From Brockia lithotrophica (GTDB taxonomy: Bacteria > Bacillota > Bacilli > Thermicanales > DSM-22653): a stretch of DNA of 64,000 nucleotides. Within the stretch, counting starts at the first letter, position 1. Each line of letters starts with the position of its first letter. Where the stretch lies: positions 107,646-171,645 of the forward strand of contig PEBW01000005.1 of NCBI GenBank assembly GCA_003050565.1, in the 5' to 3' direction. This document shows positions 16,973 through 24,734 of the stretch, piece after piece. The translations under genes and the position numbers were made by a program. The notes beneath the pieces were generated by a model. It saw only the letters and a program-made list of their open reading frames with translations. It searched no databases and was not told the origin of the DNA.

Positions 16973-18013
16973 TCACTTCCCCGGAAAAAAGGCCACATCG
17001 CCCACGATGGGGATCCTCTGCCCGCAATACGGACAGCGCCAGGCGCCGTCTTCGTCCCGTTCGAGGTTCACCTCGCGCAGGACGAACCCTTCGCGCACGA
17101 GGAGCGGGCTCCCGCACGCGGGACAGTAGGTCGTCTCTCCGTCCACCTGCCGCAAATTTCCCACGTACACGTAGCGGAGGTGGCGGCGGGCGATCGCATA
17201 GGCGCGAAGGAGGAAATCCGGCGGCGTGGGAGGCTCCGCGTAGCGGTAAGCGGGGAAGTAGCGGGACAGGTGCAGGAGGATCTCGGGATTCACGGAGGCG
17301 AGAAAGCGGGCGATTTCTTCGACCTCCTCGAGGTCGTCGTTCATCCCCGTGACGAGGAGCGTGGTGACTTCCACGTGGACGCGTTTGGCAGCGAGGGCGA
17401 TCGTCCGCAGCACGGGATCGAGGCGGCCGCGGAGGGCGCGCCGATACGTCTCCGCTCGGAAAGATTTGAGGTCGACGTTCAGGGCGTCCACGTAGGGGAG
17501 GAGTTCCGCAAGGGGCGCTTCCTCGATGAACCCGTTCGTGACGAGGACGACGCGCCCTCCTCGCGCGCGGACGAGGCGGGCGGTGTCGCGCACGTATTCG
17601 TACCACACCGTAGGTTCGGAGTACGTGAAGGCCACGCCCACGCACCCCGGGCAGCGGCCGAGAAGGGTGAGGACGTCGTCCGGCGAGAGAAAGCGGACGG
17701 GAGGCGTTCCGTGGGCGATCTCCCAGTTCTGGCAGAAGGGACAGTGGAGGTTGCACCCCCACGTCCCCAGGGAGAGGAGGAAATGCCCCGGATAGAAGTG
17801 GAAGAGAGGCTTCTTCTCCACCGGGTCGATGGCGAGGCTCGACACCGCCCCGTAGTTCAGCGTGACGAGTCGGCCGCCAACGCTACGCCGCACGCGGCAG
17901 AGCCCGGTCTGCCCCTCGCGCAGCGTGCACCGGTGGGGGCAGAGAAGGCAGCGCACGCGCCCGTCGGGAAGCTTCTCGTACGCGGCGGCCTCGCGGACGA
18001 ATTCCTCGTTCAC
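16973..18013 (-). CDS. amrS: AmmeMemoRadiSam system radical SAM enzyme AmrS
   Basis: This 346-aa radical SAM protein carries the CxxxCxxC cluster motif in WGCNLHCPFCQNW. It has an N-terminal pair CLLCPHRC typical of AmrS/PflA-like activases, and a C-terminal zinc-type CPAC...CPYC segment. The GTG at 18013 has AAGGAGGG upstream. It sits 182 bases downstream of the MEMO-AMMECR1 fusion on the same strand, completing the AmmeMemoRadiSam set. The reaction is not established; the trio is proposed to modify an unknown substrate. Confidence 0.93.
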   Translation of the reverse strand: MNEEFVREAAAYEKLPDGRVRCLLCPHRCTLREGQTGLCRVRRSVGGRLVTLNYGAVSSLAIDPVEKKPLFHFYPGHFLLSLGTWGCNLHCPFCQNWEIAHGTPPVRFLSPDDVLTLLGRCPGCVGVAFTYSEPTVWYEYVRDTARLVRARGGRVVLVTNGFIEEAPLAELLPYVDALNVDLKSFRAETYRRALRGRLDPVLRTIALAAKRVHVEVTTLLVTGMNDDLEEVEEIARFLASVNPEILLHLSRYFPAYRYAEPPTPPDFLLRAYAIARRHLRYVYVGNLRQVDGETTYCPACGSPLLVREGFVLREVNLERDEDGAWRCPYCGQRIPIVGDVAFFPGK

Positions 18014-18195
18014 ACCGCGTCCCTCCTTGCGGCCGGAGCGCCGGCACCCGCGTCCGGATCCCTTCCCCCGAAGCGGGCCGGCCCCACCCCGCAGACCCTG
18101 AAACCCCCGTAAGCAGCCGGATGCATTCGCTTGCCCCGAATCGAGGGAACGAACCCCGGGGGACCGGCCCCCGCACCCGTCCTCTTCCTTCGTCT

Positions 18196-19587
18196 CTAAG
18201 GCCGCTCGAGAAAGCGGCGGACGCGAAAGCGGTACAGCCGGTACGGCGTCCCGGGTGGAATCCCGGCCTTGCGCAAGGCGATGCGCACCTGCTCCTCGGG
18301 CGTGTCGATCCCCGGCAGGTCGGGGAGGAGGAGCCCCCGCCGGCGTCCCGCCTCCACGACGACGCCGTACGTACGGGGATCCAGATCTTCGAGGGAAACG
18401 ACTTCCTCCGGCGGCTCCAAGACGTCGACGGAGATCCGCACGTCGGGCAGCTCTTCCGGCCGTAAGGGCGGAAAGCGCGGGTCTTCGCGCGCAGCGGCGA
18501 CGGCGTTGCGGACGATTTCTTCGTACAGCGTCGGCTGAGTCGGCTCCACAGTGCCTACGCATCCGCGCAGGAGGTCGTCCTTGTGGAGCGTCACGAAGAC
18601 GCCGCGGGGCCGTGCGAGAAGCGGGGAAAGGGAACGCGGCACGCGGAGGTACTCACCGGTGGCCAAGAAGTGCTCGAGGGCGCGGCGGGCCAAGCGCGGC
18701 GGATCGAAGGGATCGTCTTCCCGGACGCGGGCAAAGCCCACGAGGTACCCTACGCCGAAGGGGCCTTCGTAGGAGAGGACTTCGGTCTCAACGGGTAAGC
18801 CCTCCAGAGCGCCGAAGAGGACGAGGAGGGGGCGGAAGCCGCACTCTCCCGCACCTTCCACGAGCCGCCGATCCAAGTCGAGGAGTTCTTTCGCTGCGGC
18901 GCGGGCGAAGATGTCGCGAATCCGCGCGTCGAACTCCGGCCCTTCGGGGGCATAGCCGTACGGGCCTTCCGCGCTCAGCCTGTGGGAGAGGTCCCCGCTC
19001 GCCACGACGAGAGCGCGCTTTCCGAGGTCATGGGCGGCAGCGCGCAGCGCGCGGCCGAACCGCATGAGCCGCCTCCATCCCAAAAGGCCGAGGCCTATCA
19101 CGAGCGTGGGCACGTCCTCCACGGGAAACCCGCCCGCGCGAAGGCCGAGAAGGGGCGCCACGACGGCGTGATCCAGGGGGTAGGCCGCCTCAAAGGCGGT
19201 GGGAACACCTTGCGCTTCCGCCGCGGCGGCGACCGCTTCGGCAAACGTCGGATCGCTTCGAAGGACGATGTGCGCCTCGGGCGCGCCGAAACGCCCGAGG
19301 TTTCCTTCCAGGCGGGCAGCGCGCACGACGGGGACGGCTTCCCAGCGCACCGGCCCGTGGGGCGTGAGGAAAAACACCACCTCGGGCCGAAGGGCGGCGA
19401 TCTTCCGCCCGAGCGCCTTCAGCGCCGACCAGGTCTGGGCCACGCGCCGTGCCTCTTTTCCCCCGACCTCGGGGACCATTACGGGCGGATGCGGAACGAG
19501 CGCGCCGCCGACGATCCTTCCGAACGGCGCGGCCGCTTCGGTGGGCCTCGCATCCGAAAATGAGACCAAGGGTCGCTCCTCGCCCAT
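18196..19587 (-). CDS. AmmeMemoRadiSam proteins B and A fused (MEMO + AMMECR1)
   Basis: This 463-aa protein has a MEMO/extradiol-dioxygenase-like domain at residues about 25-290 (GALVPHPPVMVPEVGG, TPHGPVRWEAV, VVASGDLSHRLS). An AMMECR1 domain follows at about 300-463, with GVFVTLHKDDLLRGCVGTVEP and VRISVDVLEPPEEV. The two are separate genes in many genomes. The metal-site His residues in PHPPV, TPHG and DLSH are visible. It is driven by its own sigma-A-like promoter and is followed by amrS, so the whole system sits in two genes. Confidence 0.93.
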   Translation of the reverse strand: MGEERPLVSFSDARPTEAAAPFGRIVGGALVPHPPVMVPEVGGKEARRVAQTWSALKALGRKIAALRPEVVFFLTPHGPVRWEAVPVVRAARLEGNLGRFGAPEAHIVLRSDPTFAEAVAAAAEAQGVPTAFEAAYPLDHAVVAPLLGLRAGGFPVEDVPTLVIGLGLLGWRRLMRFGRALRAAAHDLGKRALVVASGDLSHRLSAEGPYGYAPEGPEFDARIRDIFARAAAKELLDLDRRLVEGAGECGFRPLLVLFGALEGLPVETEVLSYEGPFGVGYLVGFARVREDDPFDPPRLARRALEHFLATGEYLRVPRSLSPLLARPRGVFVTLHKDDLLRGCVGTVEPTQPTLYEEIVRNAVAAAREDPRFPPLRPEELPDVRISVDVLEPPEEVVSLEDLDPRTYGVVVEAGRRRGLLLPDLPGIDTPEEQVRIALRKAGIPPGTPYRLYRFRVRRFLERP

Positions 19588-19607
19588 CGCAATCCCCCCG
19601 TACTTCG

Positions 19608-19636
19608 ATTGTACTCCCCGAGGGCATGGGAAACAA
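19608..19636 (-). promoter_or_regulatory. Sigma-A promoter of the AmmeMemoRadiSam operon
   Basis: TTGTTT (19636-19631) and TACAAT (19613-19608) have a 17-base spacer. The predicted start is near 19601, about 14 bases before the coding start, so the leader is very short. Confidence 0.7.
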
Positions 19637-19789
19637 AATCTTTGACAACCATGAAAAATACCGCCAGCAACCCCTGTTCCCAGAAGCTCCGGGCGAAAAA
19701 CTCATCTTAGAAGAGGGTAGAGGAGGAACGCAAGTATCTGGAAGACAAACGGGGGGGGTAAGGGACTGGAGTTAGACAGAAGTGGTAAA

Positions 19790-20030
19790 GGAAGTAAGGG
19801 TTACAGAAGCTCATGGATTAGGGGCCAGCAAAACAGAAATAAACCATGTTTTGGCGGTGAGGATGAAGAAGCGGGGTATAAGCTGGAGCGAAGCTGGAGC
19901 TCATCATATGTCCCATATGATGTTTTTGAAATCCAGCAACAACCTTTACGACTGGCTAAAGTGCTATACTTATCATCGCAAGCCGGGTATAAACAAAAAG
20001 CTGTATATCAAATTAAGCGTCGAATAATAG
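19790..20030 (+). pseudogene. ISLre2/UPF0236-type transposase C-terminal remnant
   Basis: A frame with HVLAVRMKKRGISWSEAGAHHMSHMM resembles the C-terminal end of ISLre2-family (UPF0236) transposases, where a Ser-Trp-Ser motif and a GAxxM stretch are conserved. Only about 80 residues remain and no N-terminal catalytic part is visible. The surrounding base composition drops sharply relative to the AmmeMemoRadiSam genes, marking the edge of an accessory region. Bases 20030-20250 hold no convincing gene. Confidence 0.5.
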
Positions 20031-20252
20031 AGTCTTTAAAGAAGGAAAATTCAGGTACTTGGCTTAGGTCGTGAATACAGCTTTAAAAACGGCTTCAACA
20101 TCTACTCCTACTGGTCAAACTCTCAAGATCATAATATATAGAAATATATAGAACGTCTAATTGGTTATCTTAACAGATATTACCTGCATCACACTTGGAT
20201 TTGACACTAATGTCACTACTCCGTATAGTAGACAACTTCAAGTTATTTAGCG

Positions 20253-20765
20253 TTAAATACCTATACTGGTTATTAACCAAGGAGAGTCAATATTTTGTTT
20301 TTTTAACAAACAAGACATCTCGCCGCGAAAAAAGCCAGCAGCCCGAAAAACCTTTATAAGAGGCCCGGGTTTTGGGAATGTTGATATCTTAAAAAATCGT
20401 ACATTAGCATGTCTATAAGTATAACCATCAATCTCGTCCTTAAATTCAGGAGAAAGCTCGATGCTAATCGGCTTCCACACCCACACCCATGACGTATCAA
20501 AATCGGCCCACAATTGATCTACATCGATAGTTCTTTTTAAAAGTTCCTTATCATCATGAGCTACCGCCCACATAAATGCTTCAACTACCACCTTGGGGTC
20601 TTCCCTGGCCCGTTCATCCAGTTGCTTAACTAGTCGAACCCTTTCACTGCGGTTTGATTTATCTGTAGAAACCCACAACGCAATCCCCACCAATCCAATA
20701 ACAAAACATAATAAAGTTACCGCTACATGCCACCTTTTTAATTTAAGAAATCGCATTAACGACAT
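20253..20765 (-). CDS. Membrane-anchored protein of unknown function
   Basis: This 170-aa protein has an N-terminal signal-anchor (residues about 13-32, VAVTLLCFVIGLVGIALWV), preceded by basic residues, and an extracytoplasmic domain rich in Trp and charged residues. The region EDPKVVVEAFMWAVAHDDKELLKR resembles the opening helix of NTF2-like/DUF4878-type domains, but this is weak. The ATG at 20765 has TGGAGGTGA upstream. It lies about 180 bases downstream of the amidase-domain gene on the same strand in a lower-GC patch. Confidence 0.65.
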   Translation of the reverse strand: MSLMRFLKLKRWHVAVTLLCFVIGLVGIALWVSTDKSNRSERVRLVKQLDERAREDPKVVVEAFMWAVAHDDKELLKRTIDVDQLWADFDTSWVWVWKPISIELSPEFKDEIDGYTYRHANVRFFKISTFPKPGPLIKVFRAAGFFRGEMSCLLKKQNIDSPWLITSIGI

Positions 20766-20944
20766 TAAATATTCACCTCCATATATAAAATTGTAATGAT
20801 CGCAGAATAGACCGGATTTTGCGCATGGTTTTGCAATTACAAGTCAGAAAAATCCAGATTGGAAGAATCTCCATGACCAAAGTACAGCATGGTTTTGCCG
20901 CAGAGTCCCTTCAGACTATCTTTATTTTGCTTTTTGCTCGAGAT

Positions 20945-22150
20945 TTAGTAACCTTGTTTTACATAAAAAATGTCGAACTTGTAATTAGGGTACCTATTAA
21001 TAATCTCTTTAAAAGACAGGCTTTTGGTATTATTAGTGTGTGCCGCAAGAATTATATCTTTGGAACTAATAAAAGTAAAAGAATAGACTTCTAACGTATG
21101 GTACGGTTCGTACCACCACCATACCGGCCTCAAGATTTGCACGACATCTCCGTGCCATGCCTTGCGCCAGACATCATCAAAAGTCTGTAGGTTTTTCAAC
21201 TCAGTTCCGGAGTAGCGTTCTTTGGAGTACACATGCTGAGACCAGTACCTATTGAATTGTTTGGCACTGATCCACGAACTCGGGTCAGCTAGCGACCAAG
21301 AATAATTAAGCTCTCCTATTGATTTCGGTGCTGGGTATCTTGGTGGTATCTGCTTAGGATAGACATACCAGCCACCACGATAGTCCATGGGAAGGTTGCC
21401 TGCATGAAGCACCTGGGAAGCAAAATTGGTGCAGTCTCCTCCAATATAGGTGAGATTTGGAAAGTCAGGATTATAGGAATTCCAATAGTGGTCTATGTAT
21501 TGTCTAGCCTTGGTTCGATTGTAGCTATTTGTTGTGTAGCTGTATGTTACCGCGACATCTCTATCAGGCACGTTAAACTGTCGATTACGGGCAGCAAGTT
21601 GTTCGTCGCCGGCATAGGGAGCGAATTTATCTAAGTAATAGAGAGCCAGTGCCTTTTCCTGACCCTGAAGCTTTCTCGTATCAAGCAGCTCTATAATTTT
21701 CTTCATAGCCAGGATTTTATCTTCTTTTTTTACCGAAACTGCTATTTGTTTATAGTTAGCATCCGAAAAATATTTGTTTAGAATCGTACCCATACTCTTC
21801 TCATACTGGCGTTCTAGAGCCATTCGCCGTTCAAAAGCTCGTTCTAGAGTATCTACGTTCAATTTATCCGCAGGAATCTTTGCGTTGCGAGATTTTACGT
21901 ATTTTTCTTCTATCAGATTTATTGCTTCCTGTTTTTCCTGGTCGTCCAGCCCCTCGTTGGACTTAACTTGTTTAATCAACTGAGTATATGTCCGCAGGTC
22001 TTCCTGATCCACCAGGCTAATAGCCAGTTCCGGGTAGCCCCGCACAGCCGCAAATCCCACCAGAGCCGGTGAGGCCAGCAGCACCAACACCAGCACCAGT
22101 AACGCCATCGGAACTGCCCGCCACCTTAAGCCCAATCTCTTCCCGAACAT
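20945..22150 (-). CDS. Secreted amidase-domain protein (Amidase_6-like)
   Basis: This 401-aa protein has a signal peptide or anchor (residues about 12-34), a helical charged middle region, and a C-terminal putative amidase domain. That domain starts around YNRTKARQYIDHYW and contains GGDCTNFASQVLHAG, with the likely catalytic Cys and later His (AWHGDVVQI, HTLEVY). Family members are thought to act on cell-wall peptides. The ATG at 22150 is preferred because AAAAGGAG precedes it and the signal sequence follows directly. A broken ECF sigma gene lies upstream on the same strand. Confidence 0.8.
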   Translation of the reverse strand: MFGKRLGLRWRAVPMALLVLVLVLLASPALVGFAAVRGYPELAISLVDQEDLRTYTQLIKQVKSNEGLDDQEKQEAINLIEEKYVKSRNAKIPADKLNVDTLERAFERRMALERQYEKSMGTILNKYFSDANYKQIAVSVKKEDKILAMKKIIELLDTRKLQGQEKALALYYLDKFAPYAGDEQLAARNRQFNVPDRDVAVTYSYTTNSYNRTKARQYIDHYWNSYNPDFPNLTYIGGDCTNFASQVLHAGNLPMDYRGGWYVYPKQIPPRYPAPKSIGELNYSWSLADPSSWISAKQFNRYWSQHVYSKERYSGTELKNLQTFDDVWRKAWHGDVVQILRPVWWWYEPYHTLEVYSFTFISSKDIILAAHTNNTKSLSFKEIINRYPNYKFDIFYVKQGY

Positions 22151-22293
22151 AGAAGCAAACTCCTTTTCATCATGGAATTTTCCTAAAGTCAACTTCCTGC
22201 CACAAAACGCTTTTCTCTAAGCTTTATCACCTGATCCCCTGCCACCTCCCCCTCCTCCTTCAGTTTTATTCCCTCAGCACGGTTTTTCCCAGC

Positions 22294-22829
22294 CTATGCC
22301 CCTTTCCCCTCCTCCCCCTTTCTGGGGCCGCAATTGCCCGCCTCTGGTTTTTTCAGGGTGAGGGGCTCCCCTCCTCCAAGCTCTAATGTATACCTTGGTG
22401 ACCTTTTGTCAAGGGGGATTGAAAAAAATTTTGCCGGGATCCCTGAAAAGAGCCTCTTTCTGGAGTACCCTGGACTACAATCTAGAGCATCCCCCACAGA
22501 GCCGTCACTAAAAGCATATTCCTGGCCCCTATCGATGAGGGACTCCAGGGAAACAGTTCCTGTTTCCCTGGCGGTAAGTCTCCAGCATATCCTGGTCAGG
22601 AGGTGGTAAAACCTCTTTTCGAAAGTCGCCGGATCACGCAAACCCTTGATTTTTTATGACACTGGACAAATGCCTCCTGCACGGTTTCTTCGGCAATATC
22701 TTTGCTTCCAGTGATGAAATAGACCGTCCGAAGCGCTTTCTCTCTATACTGCTCAACAAGTACTTCAAAAGCTTGCCAGACACCTTCCTGAATGCGTTTA
22801 ACCAAAGAAGCTGCATCCACCCTCACCAC
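22294..22829 (-). pseudogene. ECF sigma factor, frameshifted and lacking region 4
   Basis: The first frame (GTG at 22829) gives region 2 of an ECF sigma factor (LVKRIQEGVWQAFEVLVEQY, then KDIAEETVQEAFVQCHK). At a run of six A (22655-22650 on the minus strand) the sense continues one frame over as IKGLRDPATFEKRFYHLLTRICWR, the usual linker helix. The second frame ends without a recognisable region 4 helix-turn-helix. It is therefore a decayed gene unless the A-run length is a sequencing error and region 4 was lost separately. Bases 22193-22293 show no gene. Confidence 0.7.
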
Positions 22830-23059
22830 TCCTTTCCGCTGGGAACCTCCTTCACCACATAAGAGATGGGGACTTGGTAATTTGGAGCGAACTCTTCGGC
22901 CTGTTTAAGGCGGCCCGGCGCAGGCTCTTCCTCTTCTACAATCCCAAAAGGCTTCACGCCCTTCCGACTGGCTAGAGTGGATGTTCGGGGGAACAGGTTG
23001 AGTCTAAGCTTTAGTCCGCCGTTCTCCCAAGCCCGGGTTTCCGGGGTCCCGGGCAACAC
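22823..23059 (-). pseudogene. Unidentified open frame overlapping the ECF sigma start, probably truncated
   Basis: A frame of up to 78 residues ends in VVKEVPSGKEW. Its TGA overlaps the sigma GTG, as in translationally coupled genes. The 5' part runs into higher-GC sequence next to the IS607 remnant, so the N-terminus was probably lost to insertion. I do not recognise the family. Confidence 0.35.
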
Positions 23060-23139
23060 CCTGCAGTGGGGGAAGGAGGACGACGGACAGGCGGGGTTAC
23101 ACTCCCGCCCGGTATGTGCCCCCGAGGATGACTGAGGGG

Positions 23140-23520
23140 AAACCCTATGACCGACGGAGGAGACGAAAAACGCCAGGTAGCGGTTCGGTTGCCGCAGACC
23201 TGAGACCCGAAAAGATGCGGGCCTTCCCCGTTGGGGGCAGGCGGAAGGAGCTCATCAAGCTCCTCTCCGACCCGAACGTAACGACCATCGTCGTGGAACA
23301 TCGGGATCGGCTGACGCGTTTTGGCTTTGAATACATCGAAGCTTCTCTTCGGGCGCAGGGACGCCGCATTCTGGTGGTCGAAGAAAGAGAGGTGGATGAC
23401 GATCTGGTGCGCGATGTGACCGAGGTCCTCACGTCCCTGGCCGCCCGCTTGTACGGCAAGCGTTCCGCGAGACGACGGGCAAAAAGGCGCTGGAGGCGCT
23501 TCAGCGTGAAGATCCATAGA
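23140..23520 (+). pseudogene. IS607-type serine recombinase (TnpA) remnant
   Basis: The frame contains LSDPNVTTIVVEHRDRLTRFGFEYIEASL, typical of the middle of IS607 TnpA, and ends in AARLYGKRSARRRAK. The expected tail KKALEALQREDP is found one frame over, after an A5 run near 23490. The N-terminal MerR-like DNA-binding part and the catalytic Ser region are absent. The tail overlaps the tnpB GTG start, the standard IS607 arrangement. Confidence 0.75.
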
Positions 23521-24252
23521 GCCTACCGATACGAACTCGATCCCAACACGGAACAACGCATCCTCCACGCCACCGTGAGAGGCGAGGCCGACCGGTGGTT
23601 TGTGAGCCTCACGGTGGAAGAGGAGATTCCCGATCCCCCTCCGCCGAGAGGGCCGGCTGCAGGGATCGACGCCGGCCTGAAAAGCTTCACGACGCTGGCG
23701 GATGAAACGGGGGCGATCCGAAAGACCGATGCCCCGAGACCTCTCCGGCACGCGCTCAAACGTCTGAGAAGACTTCAGCGAAAACTTTCTCGTCGAGGCG
23801 TAAGAGACGAGCACGGGAAGCTCAAAACGCGGACGAAGAACTACGAAAAGACGCGTCTCGAGATTGCCAGACTTCACCGCCGGATTCGGAATATCCGGCT
23901 GGACTTCCTCCACAAGCTCACGACCGAACTCGTCCGGACGCATCCGGTGATCGCGATCGAGGATTTGAACGTCGCCGGGATGCTGAAGAACGACCATCTG
24001 GCGCGCCACATCGCCGACGTCGGCTGGGGCACCTTCCGGGCGCTCCTCGAAGCGAAAGCCAAGCTTCGTGGCGTGCGGATCGTGAAGGCAGGCCGCTTTG
24101 AGCCGACGTCGAAGACGTGCTCTCCTTGCGGGCATGTTCTTCCCGAACTTCCGCTTTCCGTCCGGGCGTGGACGTGTCCCGTTTGCGGTGCACACCACGA
24201 CCGAGACGAGAACGCGCTGTCGGCTGATCACCCGATCACCTTGATCAGCTGA
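23506..24252 (+). pseudogene. tnpB: TnpB of IS607-type element with internal deletion
   Basis: The GTG at 23506 begins the usual TnpB N-terminus (IHRAYRYELDPN). The sequence then jumps at about residue 20 to the beta-strand region VRGEADRWFVSLTVEEE, losing roughly 100 residues. The RuvC-like core follows: GIDAGLKSFTTL with the first Asp, AIEDLNVAGML with the Glu, and the zinc knuckle CSPCGH...CPVCGAHHDRDENA with the last Asp. Catalytic residues survive, but the missing N-terminal segment should impair guide-RNA and target handling. Confidence 0.8.
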
Positions 24253-24430
24253 TCAGGCACCTGATCACCTGGACGCGGGGCGAAGAATCTGCTCAAATTT
24301 GCCCTGGCAATCGGCACATAGGCTGCCCTACCGCGAGTTCCGCGGGAAGTAGCCTCAGGAGACGGACTCTGCGGCGGAACGGGTCAACCCGGTCTACGAG
24401 CACCCCGCCGATGAAGCAGGAAGCAACCGG
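24253..24430 (+). ncRNA. Candidate omega-RNA / right-end region of the IS607-type element
   Basis: The GC-rich stretch after tnpB contains several short inverted repeats (for example GTTCCGCGGGAA) and ends in GATGAAGCAGGAAGC. That resembles a sequence I associate with the 3' end of TnpB elements and their guide RNA. Placement is by position and this motif only. Confidence 0.35.
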
Positions 24431-24469
24431 GACGTATCCCTCTTTTGGGATATTTGTCCACGAGTTGCG

Positions 24470-24680
24470 GAACGGATGCCGGACCGTCCGAACGTTGACG
24501 ACGGTTTTCCCATCGAGAGCCGCCGTCGGCTCATCGGCGAGAATAATCCTCGGCTCGTTTACCAGCGCCCGGCAATGGCGACGCGCTGCCGCTCCCCGCC
24601 GAGCAGTTGCGACGCATTCTTCTTCAACGCCCGATCAAGGCCCACCTCTTCCAGCACCCGTCGAGTCCTCGAAGGTGAGG
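24470..24680 (-). pseudogene. ABC transporter ATPase fragment
   Basis: Read on the minus strand, the piece encodes LLGGERQRVAIA and, one frame over, ALVNEPRIILADEPTAALDGKT. These are the signature and Walker B segments of a MacB/LolD-like ATPase split by a one-base deletion. There is no Walker A and no start. It is a remnant left between the IS607 element and the intact exporter. Confidence 0.7.
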
Positions 24681-24734
24681 AATGGAACCACTAGCCTCTC
24701 CGGTGTACATACCGGAAAAGCCGAGAATCAGCTC

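Noticed and set aside
24253..24420. Inverted repeats with TGATCA motifs taken as a replication or att site
   Set aside because: They are short low-complexity repeats at the broken 3' end of tnpB; no integrase or dnaA-box cluster is nearby.
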